Notes under the pieces: model-generated | What the model was told of the DNA's origin: nothing | Seen by the model: the letters and a program-made list of their open reading frames with translations, nothing else | Databases searched by the model: none | From: an uncultured Prolixibacteraceae bacterium | GTDB lineage: Bacteria > Bacteroidota > Bacteroidia > Bacteroidales > Prolixibacteraceae | Assembly: GCA_913063265.1 (NCBI GenBank) | Contig: CAJXZG010000007.1 | Location: forward strand, 1-64,000 | DNA length: 64,000 bases | Direction of reading: 5' to 3' | Shown here: positions 8,747 through 18,496 of the stretch, one piece after another | Layout of the letters: each line of letters starts with the position of its first letter | How positions within the stretch are numbered: position 1 is the stretch's first letter | Position numbers and translations under genes: made by a program

Positions 8747-11542
8747 ATGAAAAACACTATATTTTACTTACTTCCTCTTATCTTTTTTATTTCATGTACA
8801 TCCGGCTCTAAGAACGATCCCTGGATTGCGATGGCGCCTGCAGGCAGCCGTTATGTCGAAATTGATCATACCGGCGAAACCATAATCCCCAATGGAAGGA
8901 TATTAACACCTTCAGGTAAAAGTATCATTGTTGCACCGCATCCTTTCGGTCTGACACTTAGTCCCGATGGACAAACGGTTGTAACTGCCAATTCAGGAAC
9001 AAATCCATTGTCCATAACAATCATAAGGGATATTCTTTCCGAAAATCCTGAAATTCAACAAGTGCCACCGGGACCGGCAACCAATAAAGGAGTGCTTGCT
9101 TCTGTTTTTATGGGACTTGCAGTATCAAAAGATAACAGTCGGGTTTATGTGGCTGGAGGTCAGGAAAACTGCATTTATATGTTTGAACTGAAAACGGGTG
9201 CTGCGCTGGGCCGAATTGATTGTTCATTTGTCTCGGATGATGTAGACTATACCGACGGATATATTGGTGATCTTACATTATCGGAAGACGGGTTAAAACT
9301 ATATGCTGTAGACCAGATAGGATTTCGCATGTTGATAATCGATACAGAAAAAGAGGCACTTTTGCATAGTATTCCGGTAGGACGTTACCCATTTGGTATT
9401 TGTCTTTCACCGGATGAGAAAAAGGTTTATGTGGCAAATGTCGGGATGTTTGAATACAAAAGGATTGAGGGGATCACCAGAGAGAATATAAATGATAAAG
9501 CGTTAAAATATCCTGTATTTGCTTATGGGAGTGAGGCGATGAAAAATGGTTATGAAACGGAGGACAGCCTCAAAGTTCCCGGTCTTGGAGAGATGAATTC
9601 TCCGGAAGCATTTTCGGTATTTACGGTGAGTCTGGAAGATTCCGGGAATCCGCAAGTGATTGCCAAAACAAAAACAGGTCATTTGGTGGGAGCACCTGTT
9701 GAGGGGATTCCGGCTGTTGGAGGCGCCAGTCCGAATTCTTTGGCAGCAACGGATGAATACGTTTTTGTTACCAACGGAACCAACGATAATATTTCAGTAA
9801 TCTCCATTGAAAAAGATACAGTGGTACATACCATTTACATCAAACCTGATGATAGGATCAAACAGTTCAGAGGAGTCATTCCCTTTGGGTTGACTTTATC
9901 ACCTGATCAGAAAAGACTTTATGTTGCTTGTTCAGGAATAAATGCTGTTGCAGTAATTGATGTGAGTATATTAAAAGTTGTCGGTTATATTCCAACCGGT
10001 TGGTTTCCTTCCAAACTAAAGGTAAGCAAAGACGGTGAAAAACTGATTGTAGCCAATGCAAAGGGTTTTGGAAGCGGTCCCAATGGAGGAGCTGCGTTTG
10101 AGCGTGGAACAGAGGGAAGTTACATCGGATCTTTAATGAAAGGTACGGTGCAGGTGCTGAATATACCAAATGATGAAGAATTACAAGTGATGACTGATAA
10201 AGTAATAGCTAACAATTTTAACTTTCAACCGGCATCAGATACTCTTTTTCAATGGCGGAATAATAATCCGGTTCCCCTGTTTCCCGGAGAAAAAGAAAGT
10301 CCCATCAAACACATTGTTTTTATTTCAAAAGAGAACCGTACGTATGATGAGGTTTTCGGTCAGCTTGAAAATGGGAAAGGTGATCCGGGGTTGGCAAGAT
10401 ATGGCAAAGGGGCTTCTTTCAGAAACGCAAAAAATACATTGTCGGTTGAAAACGCCGATGTGATGATCAATCATCTGGAACTGGCCGGTGACTTTGCAAT
10501 TTCAGATAACTTTTATGTAGATTCAGATGTTTCTGCCGACGGGCACCGGTGGTTGGTAAATACCTATCCAAACGAGTGGACAGAGACCTGCACCGCTGCC
10601 AGTTATGGCGGTAACCGAAGTTTTAATTTTGATTCCAATGCCCCTGGAATATATGCCATGAACGGTGCAGCAGGAGCCATTTATCCGGAAGATTACAATG
10701 AGGCTGGATCAATGTGGGATCACCTGGAAAGAAATAATATTGATTTTTATAATTTCGGTTTCAGCATCATGTTTGAACCAGGGATTTATGATGAAAAATA
10801 CAAATACGAGGGCATACGTCATTACATCAATTACCCGCTTCCCAAACCCATCTGGGACCGTACATCCAAACAATATCCCACCTATAATATGGCTATCCCG
10901 GATCAATTCAGGGTCGACCAGTTTCAGAAAGAGTTTAATGAGAAATGGGTAAACGGACAAGACACTATGCCGGCGTTCATGACGGTAATCCTCCCAAATG
11001 ATCATGGTGCCGGAGACAGACCTGATGCGGGATATCCTTTCCGGGAAAGCTACATGGCCGATAATGATCTGGCAGTTGGACGAATTGTGGAATTTCTTTC
11101 GCACACAAGGTATTGGAAGAATATGCTAATAGTTATTACAGAAGATGATGCGCAAAACGGTGTCGACCACATTGATGCGCACCGAAGCCTTTTAATGGTT
11201 ATTTCTCCCTGGGTGAAACGAAATTATGTAAGCCATGTACACTATAGTTTTGGTAGTATTTTTAAAACATTCTGGAACATACTTGGCATGCCCTACCTTA
11301 ACCAGTACGATGCCGCAGCCAATGATCTGGCAGACTGTTTTAGCGATACATCCGACTACACTCCATACCTGGCCAAACAGGTGGATTCCGGAATTTTCAA
11401 TCCACAAAAGGCACTGGACCCATTTGATGAAAATTTTAACTGGAAAGCTCTGGATGAATCACCTGTGATGGATAATAAAGAAGATATGATCAGAGAAAGC
11501 AAGGAAAAAGACGAGTACAGGTTGGAAAACCGTGAAAAATAA
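8747..11542 (+). CDS. Beta-propeller/phosphoesterase fusion lipoprotein
   Basis: A 931-residue lipoprotein (lipobox Cys17, FISC). Residues about 60-470 contain repeated YVTN/lactonase-type propeller blades (FGLTLSPDGQTVVTAN, FGICLSPDEKKVYVAN, FGLTLSPDQKRLYVAC). Residues about 515-880 match the phosphoesterase/phospholipase-C-like alkaline-phosphatase superfamily: ISKENRTYDEVFGQ, NFYVDSDVSADGHRW, PNDHGAG, then ITEDDAQNGVDHIDAHR with metal-binding Asp/His residues. Proteins with this fusion are annotated as bifunctional YVTN/alkaline-phosphatase proteins; they probably remove or transfer phosphate outside the cytoplasm, with the propeller as a binding platform. The substrate is unknown. It stands as its own unit, 421 bases after the LytTR gene and 341 before the sulfatase gene. 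Confidence 0.85.
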   Translation: MKNTIFYLLPLIFFISCTSGSKNDPWIAMAPAGSRYVEIDHTGETIIPNGRILTPSGKSIIVAPHPFGLTLSPDGQTVVTANSGTNPLSITIIRDILSENPEIQQVPPGPATNKGVLASVFMGLAVSKDNSRVYVAGGQENCIYMFELKTGAALGRIDCSFVSDDVDYTDGYIGDLTLSEDGLKLYAVDQIGFRMLIIDTEKEALLHSIPVGRYPFGICLSPDEKKVYVANVGMFEYKRIEGITRENINDKALKYPVFAYGSEAMKNGYETEDSLKVPGLGEMNSPEAFSVFTVSLEDSGNPQVIAKTKTGHLVGAPVEGIPAVGGASPNSLAATDEYVFVTNGTNDNISVISIEKDTVVHTIYIKPDDRIKQFRGVIPFGLTLSPDQKRLYVACSGINAVAVIDVSILKVVGYIPTGWFPSKLKVSKDGEKLIVANAKGFGSGPNGGAAFERGTEGSYIGSLMKGTVQVLNIPNDEELQVMTDKVIANNFNFQPASDTLFQWRNNNPVPLFPGEKESPIKHIVFISKENRTYDEVFGQLENGKGDPGLARYGKGASFRNAKNTLSVENADVMINHLELAGDFAISDNFYVDSDVSADGHRWLVNTYPNEWTETCTAASYGGNRSFNFDSNAPGIYAMNGAAGAIYPEDYNEAGSMWDHLERNNIDFYNFGFSIMFEPGIYDEKYKYEGIRHYINYPLPKPIWDRTSKQYPTYNMAIPDQFRVDQFQKEFNEKWVNGQDTMPAFMTVILPNDHGAGDRPDAGYPFRESYMADNDLAVGRIVEFLSHTRYWKNMLIVITEDDAQNGVDHIDAHRSLLMVISPWVKRNYVSHVHYSFGSIFKTFWNILGMPYLNQYDAAANDLADCFSDTSDYTPYLAKQVDSGIFNPQKALDPFDENFNWKALDESPVMDNKEDMIRESKEKDEYRLENREK

Positions 11543-11883
11543 AGATTTCAGTACACAGATGGCTAAAATTTAAGTATAATGCTAAGTTCAGATAAAATGA
11601 AAGTCGCACAAAGTTTGAATGATTTGCAAATGACAACTTCGACTGGCTTTCAAAAGGTCACTTGTTGGATTACGGTATTATCTACTTGTGAATCATAAAC
11701 TTATATTTAATGCTAGTAGGTCTTTTTTTGATTTGTATCTTCAAATCTATATACTCAATTTCAACTCTTTCAAACCAACATTTTTTATTAGAATTTAAAT
11801 TCTGACATTTAATAATCGCAGATTAAATCAAGAAATAGAATTATAATATTTATATTCAAAATTGTAAAGACTAAACCAATAAA
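11543..11883 (+). other. Intergenic region upstream of the sulfatase cluster
   Basis: About 340 AT-rich bases with no supported gene. It presumably holds the promoter of the sulfatase/hydrolase run, but no exact TAnnTTTG box or clear hairpin was seen. Confidence 0.45.
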
Positions 11884-13329
11884 ATGAAAATCACAAGTAT
11901 AATCATATTCCTGCTCATTACTTTATCCACATATTTAACAGGATGCCGACTATCTGAAAACAAAAATGGAAATAATATAAAATCTCCAAATATTATTTTC
12001 TTTTTAGCCGATGACCAGGATAAATACGATTATGGATGTTATGGAAACAAAAAAGTATTTACCCCGGCAGTTGATCGTTTAGCCAAAGAGGGATTATTAT
12101 TTGAAAATGCCTTTACTGGTCAGGCCATTTGTGCGCCTAGCCGATCTCAGTTATACACAGGTAATTATCCTCTAAAAAATGGTTGTTTTATTAATCACAT
12201 CAAAACAAAAGAGGATCAAATAAGTGTAACAACTTACCTGAATGACCTTGGTTACGATGTTGTTCTTGCCGGGAAAAGTCACGTTGGCCCCAACAAAGTC
12301 TACAACTGGAGCCATGCCTGGAAACCTGAAAAAAAAGAGGGAGTCCCCAGGCCTTACCTTCCTTTAAATAAAATTGAAAACTTTTTCAAATCTGCAGAGA
12401 AACCTTTTTGTATGTTTATTACATCAGATTATCCACATGGTCCTTATTTTGATGTGGATGGGAAAACAGCAGATGATTTTAAATATTATCCTTTTAATCA
12501 AAGTGACTCCATAAATCCACAAAAAGTAAAACAAACTGCCGGGTATTACAGAAGTATTGAAGAAGACAATAAGCAGCTTGAAATAATACTTGACTGGGTA
12601 GATAAATATCTCGATAAAAACACCATATTTATTTACAGTGCCGATCATGGAAGAACGGGTAAATTTACAGTTTACGACCGTGGATTAAATGTACCGTTTG
12701 TAGTTCGCTGGCCAGGAGTTATCAAACCCAATTCCAAAACGGATGTGTTGATTCACTACACCGATGTGCTGCCGACCTTTATTGAACTTGCAGGTGGCAA
12801 ATCTCCCAAAACCATCGACGGAAAAAGCTTTGTTGAAGTTTTAAAAGGAAATCAATCTGAAATTCACGAATATGTTTATGGAGTTCAATCCAACCAAAAT
12901 ATTCAGCAAACAGCAGTTTTCCCGTCAAGAATGGTTCGAAATAAAAAGTACAAATACATCAGAAATTTCAACTCCATTGAAGTTGTTGAAAATAATCTGG
13001 GTGATAACGAATATGTTAACACATTTATTAAAATGGGTGCTGAAAAATTTATACACATCCCATTTGAAGAATTGTATGATATTGAAAATGATCCATTTGA
13101 AATGAACAACCTGGCCAAAGTGCCGCAATATGAAGAAACCAAAAAAGAATTAATAAAAGAAATGTATTACTGGATGAATGAACAGGGCGATTTCCTTGTA
13201 AAAGAAAATTATATGCCTCTTTTAAAACCTGTTCACAACCATCTCGACAAGACATCGAAATTTAAAAAAGTACCTAAAGAATTGGAAAATACCTTAAAAG
13301 AAGAAGATTATTTAATCCTTCATTATTAA
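11884..13329 (+). CDS. Sulfatase S1 family lipoprotein (sulfamidase-like)
   Basis: A 481-residue lipoprotein (Cys21). The N-terminal metal site is FLADDQDKYDYG. The formylglycine motif is C83-A-P-S-R followed by LYTG, the canonical CxPSR form. GKSHVGP supplies the conserved Lys-x-His, and SADHGRTGK the C-terminal Asp-His pair. The DDQ...YDYGCYG opening and short C-terminal domain resemble heparan N-sulfatase/sulfamidase-like S1 members. It probably removes sulfate groups from a glycan outside the cytoplasm after Cys83 is oxidised by an unseen maturase. It heads a tight run of catabolic genes; the next gene starts 11 bases downstream. Confidence 0.9.
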   Translation: MKITSIIIFLLITLSTYLTGCRLSENKNGNNIKSPNIIFFLADDQDKYDYGCYGNKKVFTPAVDRLAKEGLLFENAFTGQAICAPSRSQLYTGNYPLKNGCFINHIKTKEDQISVTTYLNDLGYDVVLAGKSHVGPNKVYNWSHAWKPEKKEGVPRPYLPLNKIENFFKSAEKPFCMFITSDYPHGPYFDVDGKTADDFKYYPFNQSDSINPQKVKQTAGYYRSIEEDNKQLEIILDWVDKYLDKNTIFIYSADHGRTGKFTVYDRGLNVPFVVRWPGVIKPNSKTDVLIHYTDVLPTFIELAGGKSPKTIDGKSFVEVLKGNQSEIHEYVYGVQSNQNIQQTAVFPSRMVRNKKYKYIRNFNSIEVVENNLGDNEYVNTFIKMGAEKFIHIPFEELYDIENDPFEMNNLAKVPQYEETKKELIKEMYYWMNEQGDFLVKENYMPLLKPVHNHLDKTSKFKKVPKELENTLKEEDYLILHY

Positions 13330-13340
13330 AAACTTTATCG

Positions 13341-14714
13341 ATGAAATTCATAAAACTTGTTTTTCTAACAGCGATATTAACAGCCTGTCAAAACGGTGTT
13401 GAATTTAAATCCAAATTGGATCAATATGGTGGTTGGAAAGCAAAAAAACTTACCAAAACCGGATTTTTCCATACCGAACACGATGGGGATCGATGGTGGT
13501 TTGTAACACCGGATGGCAATGCTTTTCTGTCATGGGGAATTAATCATTACCATGCCGGATGGTGGGCACAGAAATATAACCGTGAACATTGGAATAAAAC
13601 CTTTGGAGCTGAAAATATGCAGGACGAAAAGTGGGGACAAGGATTCAGAGAAGCTGCCATAAAAGATTTAAGTCGTCTTGGAATAAATACTTTGGGCTGG
13701 CACACTGATGCTCCAACTCTCACCGATAAGCCTTTTGGCGCTGTGTTTCCATACTTAAGAAGTTACAAACCAATCGTTTTGGATCATTACCGAAATCCGG
13801 AAGCAAAAGAATATCTGGATGTTTTTGCTCCGGAGTTTAAAAACAGATGTAAGGAAGAAGCTCAGAAAGCAGCTACCGATTATATTAATGACCCAATGCT
13901 GTTAGGTTATTGTATGTCTGATTGTCCAATATTCACAGACAAGGATATTCAATTTATGGGAGTAACCTCCTGGTCACGTGTTCTTCCCAATCTCGGTTTT
14001 GAGGCACCGGGAAAGAAGGTTTACGTGGAATTGATGCAGAAAAGATATTCTTCAATTAAAGATTTTAATTCAACGTACAACACTAACTTTTCTTCATGGA
14101 AAGAACTGGCCAAAACTGAGAACTGGAAAGAAAATACCGTACCAAAAAGTGATAACGAAAAAGTCGATAATGAAGCATTCACCCTGCTATGTGTTGATAA
14201 ATATTACGAGGTTGCCAAAGCTGAATTAATGGCTGTTGATTCCAACCATTTGTTCCTCGGCGATAAATTAAACGGAAATACCGATAATCTGGAAGCCGCT
14301 TTAGAAGTTGCTGCCAAATATGTAGATGTAATGGTTTACCAATTTTATGGTACTTTGGAACAACAGGAAACCTTGCTAAATAAGTTGGTTCCAACAGTTA
14401 AAGTACCATTTATGAATGGTGACATTGGTTTTTCAACACCTACCGAAATGATGCCAAATCCACATGGACCGCATGCTAAAGACCAGACTGAACGTGCGGT
14501 ATGGCTCAAAGAAAGTGTAAACACATGTTTTGCCCGACCAGAATTTATTGGCTGGCATATGTGTGGAATTATTGACACATGGAAGACAATGCCAACAAAA
14601 GAATATGCCCAGCATCAGGGATTAATGACTGTTACCGGGGAGTTTTATCCTGAGATGGAAGATGCGGTAAGAAATATAGCTGATAATATGTATAAAATTG
14701 CCAACACGAAATAA
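13341..14714 (+). CDS. Agarase-like TIM-barrel glycoside hydrolase lipoprotein
   Basis: A 457-residue lipoprotein (Cys16, LTAC). The opening GDRWWFVTPDGNAFLSWGINH matches the N-terminus of clan GH-A agarase-like enzymes (GH50/GH86/GH42 neighbourhood), which share WWFVxPxGxxFxSxG. Where those families carry the beta-4 acid/base (NE) this protein has CMSDCP with Asp194. Where they carry the beta-7 nucleophile it has NGDIGF with Asp361. Either a diverged subfamily uses Asp or the catalytic residues lie elsewhere. The last ~60 residues contain GWHMCGIIDTW, typical of the barrel end. No CAZy family is assigned with confidence. It sits between a sulfatase and a GHL6-like enzyme, consistent with a sulfated-glycan pathway. 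Confidence 0.7.
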   Translation: MKFIKLVFLTAILTACQNGVEFKSKLDQYGGWKAKKLTKTGFFHTEHDGDRWWFVTPDGNAFLSWGINHYHAGWWAQKYNREHWNKTFGAENMQDEKWGQGFREAAIKDLSRLGINTLGWHTDAPTLTDKPFGAVFPYLRSYKPIVLDHYRNPEAKEYLDVFAPEFKNRCKEEAQKAATDYINDPMLLGYCMSDCPIFTDKDIQFMGVTSWSRVLPNLGFEAPGKKVYVELMQKRYSSIKDFNSTYNTNFSSWKELAKTENWKENTVPKSDNEKVDNEAFTLLCVDKYYEVAKAELMAVDSNHLFLGDKLNGNTDNLEAALEVAAKYVDVMVYQFYGTLEQQETLLNKLVPTVKVPFMNGDIGFSTPTEMMPNPHGPHAKDQTERAVWLKESVNTCFARPEFIGWHMCGIIDTWKTMPTKEYAQHQGLMTVTGEFYPEMEDAVRNIADNMYKIANTK

Positions 14715-14732
14715 AACTAAAATACTTTCAAA

Positions 14733-16799
14733 ATGAAAAAACTAACAATAACACTAACTTTTATTATGGCTTTACTGAATATGATTAATGGCCAAAATTA
14801 TCCCCCTGTTCAGGAAGATTTAAGTACACGTCAGGTGCACCTCGATTTTCATACTTCAAAAGATTTGAAAAATATTGGGGCAAAATGGGATAAACAAGCC
14901 TGGCAAAATACCTTGAAAGATGCCAACGTAAATTCTATCAATATTTTTGGTAAAGGTCACCATGGATATTCTTACTATCCTACGAAGATTGGAACCGTAC
15001 ATCCTAATCTGGATTTCGATTTATTGGGACAACAAATTGAGGCTTGCCATGAAATTGGAGTAAAATGCCCGGTTTATTTTACCATTGGCTGGTCTGTACT
15101 TGATGCAGAACAACATCCGGAATGGATTATAAGGGATAAACAAGGAGAATCATCAGTATCACGAAGGACTAAAAATCTTAAAGAAAATGATCCCTTCCCA
15201 ACATTTACCTGGGACCTTTTAATGCCTGAGGGAGATTATTTGGATATTATTCTGGCACAAACTGAAGAACTCTGTAAAAACTACGATATTGATGGATTTT
15301 GGTTTGATATTATACCAATCAATATGCTAAACTATAACGAAAGTGCCAGAGCCCAGATGAAGAAAGCCGGTGTTAATATCGAAAATACGGAAGAGGTTGA
15401 AAAATTCCATATCGAAAAAATCAAACACTTTTTAAAATCAGCAAATGAAGTGGTGAAAAAATATGAACCTGATGCTTCCATCTTTTACAACTGGACTTCC
15501 CATCTCAGCCAAAGTTTTACATTCAAATATAAATTATACGAATACAATACTTCTGTTGATTTAGAGGATCTTCCAACCACATGGGATGGATACAATGTGT
15601 TTCCGATGCGTGCAAAATTCTTTGCCAACGAAGGTAAACCCATGACAGGGATGAGTGGTAAATTTCATACGGCATGGGGCGAGTTTGGTGGTTTTAAATA
15701 CCCAAATGCCTTAAAATATGAGGCATCTTCGATGATTGCTTTTGGAGCTAATGTAAACTTTGGCGATCAGCTGCATCCCAGTGGATTGTTAGATACAGAA
15801 ACCTATCGCAACCTAAAAGGTGTGTTCGAATATGTTGAACAAATAGAAGATTACGGTCATGGTGGACAGCATGAAGCACGGGTTGGATTATGGTTGGCAT
15901 ATGATAATAATACAGAACAAGCGACAAGTCTCTTACTCCTGGAAACACAAACAAATTATGTAGTTGCCAATAACATGAAAGACTGGTCGAACCTGGAGGT
16001 AATTGTTGTGCCAGGTACACCTTGTATCAATGCGGAAGATGCCTTACGTTTTGAGGAATTTATTCAAAATGAGGGCAAATTGCTGATGCTGGGAGAAGGT
16101 GCATTAAAAGCAGATAGAAAGAGTTTTGTTTTTGATGTTGGGGCAGAATTTGTTGAAAATGCAACTTATGACATTGACTACACGGTTGTTACTGACAAGC
16201 TTTCGAATAATGTTGTAAGTTCACCATTCTTAAATTACATGCCTGCCTTTAAGGTTGAACTTCACGATGGAACAGAAGTTTTGGCAAATATCAGGGAGCC
16301 CTATTTTAGTCGAACAAAAGCACATTATACATCTCATCAGAATACACCAAACCAACTGGAAAATGCAGATCATCCTGCTGTATTCCGAAAGGGAAATATC
16401 GTAGTAGCAACACATCCATTAGATAAATTATACCAGGATTACGGAGCTCAAATTCATCGCGAGCTTTTCAATAACATTCTAAACTTGTTGGTTGAAAGGC
16501 CAATGGTAACAGCAAATATTCCAAGCTGTGGTCGTCTGAATTTATTACACTTCCCTGAGAAAAACAGGTATGTTGCCCATCTTTTGTATGCTTCACCAAT
16601 TCAGCGCGGTAATGCGCAGGTTATAGATGATTTGCCTTATATACTAAATTCGGAAGTTACACTTGATGTTGAAAAGGATATCAAAAATGTGTACCTGATT
16701 CCCGGTAATGAAAAAGTGAATTTCAAAAAAGAGGGAAATAAAATTTATTTGACAATTCCCGAATTTAGTTGCCATAAAGCAGTAGTTTTTGAATATTAA
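14733..16799 (+). CDS. GHL6-like/alpha-fucosidase-type glycoside hydrolase
   Basis: A 688-residue secreted protein with a type I signal peptide (cleavage after INGQ, about residue 21). Residues about 30-370 form a TIM barrel of the hypothetical-glycosyl-hydrolase-6 type: RQVHLDFHTSKDLKNIGAKW, FGKGHHGYSYYPTKIGTVHP and DIDGFWFDIIP, where Asp192 is the probable nucleophile by analogy with GH29-like barrels. Residues about 390-570 resemble a beta-galactosidase trimerisation (class I amidotransferase-like) domain, and the C-terminus is a beta domain. Such proteins occur in polysaccharide loci and are thought to be exo-acting; the released sugar is unknown. Its stop lies upstream of the real start (16846) of the next sulfatase. 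Confidence 0.72.
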   Translation: MKKLTITLTFIMALLNMINGQNYPPVQEDLSTRQVHLDFHTSKDLKNIGAKWDKQAWQNTLKDANVNSINIFGKGHHGYSYYPTKIGTVHPNLDFDLLGQQIEACHEIGVKCPVYFTIGWSVLDAEQHPEWIIRDKQGESSVSRRTKNLKENDPFPTFTWDLLMPEGDYLDIILAQTEELCKNYDIDGFWFDIIPINMLNYNESARAQMKKAGVNIENTEEVEKFHIEKIKHFLKSANEVVKKYEPDASIFYNWTSHLSQSFTFKYKLYEYNTSVDLEDLPTTWDGYNVFPMRAKFFANEGKPMTGMSGKFHTAWGEFGGFKYPNALKYEASSMIAFGANVNFGDQLHPSGLLDTETYRNLKGVFEYVEQIEDYGHGGQHEARVGLWLAYDNNTEQATSLLLLETQTNYVVANNMKDWSNLEVIVVPGTPCINAEDALRFEEFIQNEGKLLMLGEGALKADRKSFVFDVGAEFVENATYDIDYTVVTDKLSNNVVSSPFLNYMPAFKVELHDGTEVLANIREPYFSRTKAHYTSHQNTPNQLENADHPAVFRKGNIVVATHPLDKLYQDYGAQIHRELFNNILNLLVERPMVTANIPSCGRLNLLHFPEKNRYVAHLLYASPIQRGNAQVIDDLPYILNSEVTLDVEKDIKNVYLIPGNEKVNFKKEGNKIYLTIPEFSCHKAVVFEY

Positions 16800-16845
16800 A
16801 ATAATAGGTAATCAAAATATTACTTTAACCGACAAATATATACTT

Positions 16846-18399
16846 ATGAGAATCTGTTTAATTATCCTTATTCTAACAGTACTGGCAAGCTGTTCTGAAA
16901 AAAAAGAAACCGTTAATCCAAACATAATTCTGGTTTTGGCTGATGACCTTGGGTATGGAGATGTAGGAGCATTCAATAACGAATGTAAAATTCCAACTCC
17001 TCACCTGGATAAACTGGCTGCTGACGGAATGATATTTACCGATGCACATACCTCGTCTTCGGTTTGTACACCAACCCGGTATGGCATTTTGACGGGTAGA
17101 TATAACTGGAGAACCAGACTAAAAGCCGGTGTATTAACCGGAAAATCAAAAGCATTGATTCCAAACGACAGAGCTACGATCGCATCTATGTTGAAAGAGG
17201 CAGGATATAATACCACTTTTATTGGGAAATGGCATCTTGGCTGGGATTGGGCTTTAACAGACAGCTCGAAATTTGGAGGTACAGGCTGGAATTTTACTGA
17301 TTTTGAGAATATTGATTTTAGCAAACCGGTTACCAATACACCCAACGATTTGGGATTTGATTATGCATACGGACACTGCGGTTCATTGGATATGGCTCCT
17401 TATGTTTATGTTGAAAATGGAAAAGTTACAGCACTCCCGGATACTGTAACCGTAGATACAGGTAAATATACCTGGTGGAGAAAAGGCCCGACAGGTGCCG
17501 ATTTTGTGCACGATGACGTTACACCTAATTTTTTCAGAAGGTCATTTGCCTTTATCAAGGAAAAAGCAAAAGAAGACAAACCCTTCTTTTTGTATTTGCC
17601 ATTGCCATCACCACATACGCCTATTTTACCCACTGAAGAATGGCAGGGAAAAAGTAAGCTAAATCCTTATGGAGATTTTGTGATGATGATAGATGATTAC
17701 ATAGGTAAACTTAATGAAGTATTAAAAGAAATCGGCATTGAAGATAATACACTGGTTATTTTCACCAGCGACAACGGTTGTTCACCTGAAGCAGATTTTG
17801 ATATTTTAGCGGGTAAAGGTCATCATCCAGGTTCTATTTTCAGGGGACATAAGGCTGATATTTTTGAAGGCGGGCACAGAGTTCCTTTTATCGTAAAATG
17901 GCCACTGAAAATTGCAAAAGAAAGTAAATCTGAAGAAACCATTTGCACCACAGATTTTATGGCAACCTTTGCTGAGATCGTTGGTCAAAAAATGGTTGAT
18001 AATCAAGGCGAAGACAGTTTTAGTTTACTTCCTCTTCTTGAACAAAGAAAATACAAACAACCTTTTAGAGAGGCTACAGTACATCATTCTGTTAACGGAA
18101 GTTTTGGCATCAGAAAAGGAGATTGGAAATTGATTATGTGTCCCGGTTCCGGAGGATGGAGTTTCCCTGCACCCGGAAAAAACAAAGAAATAATTCAAAC
18201 TTTACCTCCTATACAGCTATATAATTTAAAAAGTGATCCGGGTGAAACAATAAACCTTCACGAAGAGAATCTGGAAAAAGTCAATGAATTAAAATCGTTG
18301 CTCAAAAAATACATTACTGAAGGCAGAAGCACTCCAGGAGTTCCTCAAAAAAATGATTCAATAGATTTTGAATGGAAACAAATTGGATTTATAAACTAG
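16846..18399 (+). CDS. Arylsulfatase S1 family lipoprotein
   Basis: A 517-residue lipoprotein counted from ATG 16846, where a compact signal peptide (MRICLIILILTVLASC, Cys16) begins. A longer frame from 16789 would overlap the previous gene and place 19 non-signal residues in front, so it is not used. The metal site is VLADDLGYGDVGAF. The formylglycine motif is C74-T-P-T-R followed by YGILTG, a standard CxPxR form. GRYNWRTRLKAGVLTG, GKWHLGW and FTSDNGCSPEA are typical of arylsulfatase-A-like S1 subfamilies found in marine Bacteroidota. It probably desulfates oligosaccharides in the periplasm or on the surface. Confidence 0.92.
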   Translation: MRICLIILILTVLASCSEKKETVNPNIILVLADDLGYGDVGAFNNECKIPTPHLDKLAADGMIFTDAHTSSSVCTPTRYGILTGRYNWRTRLKAGVLTGKSKALIPNDRATIASMLKEAGYNTTFIGKWHLGWDWALTDSSKFGGTGWNFTDFENIDFSKPVTNTPNDLGFDYAYGHCGSLDMAPYVYVENGKVTALPDTVTVDTGKYTWWRKGPTGADFVHDDVTPNFFRRSFAFIKEKAKEDKPFFLYLPLPSPHTPILPTEEWQGKSKLNPYGDFVMMIDDYIGKLNEVLKEIGIEDNTLVIFTSDNGCSPEADFDILAGKGHHPGSIFRGHKADIFEGGHRVPFIVKWPLKIAKESKSEETICTTDFMATFAEIVGQKMVDNQGEDSFSLLPLLEQRKYKQPFREATVHHSVNGSFGIRKGDWKLIMCPGSGGWSFPAPGKNKEIIQTLPPIQLYNLKSDPGETINLHEENLEKVNELKSLLKKYITEGRSTPGVPQKNDSIDFEWKQIGFIN

Positions 18400-18400
18400 A

Positions 18401-18428
18401 ATTCGATGTAAAAGATTTATCATCGAAT
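18401..18428 (+). terminator. Possible hairpin between sulfatase genes
   Basis: ATTCGATG at 18401-18408 is complementary to CATCGAAT at 18421-18428, with a 12-base loop. The hairpin is AT-rich and no T-run follows, so it is at most a weak or processing terminator. Confidence 0.35.
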
Positions 18429-18496
18429 ATTTGAAGCAAATGATACTATTTGATAAAATCATTTTAGACCCTGAGAAATGATAAAATTTATCTGAA

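Noticed and set aside
16789-16845. Upstream start of the second sulfatase
   Set aside because: It overlaps the previous gene and hides a perfect lipoprotein signal peptide that begins at 16846.
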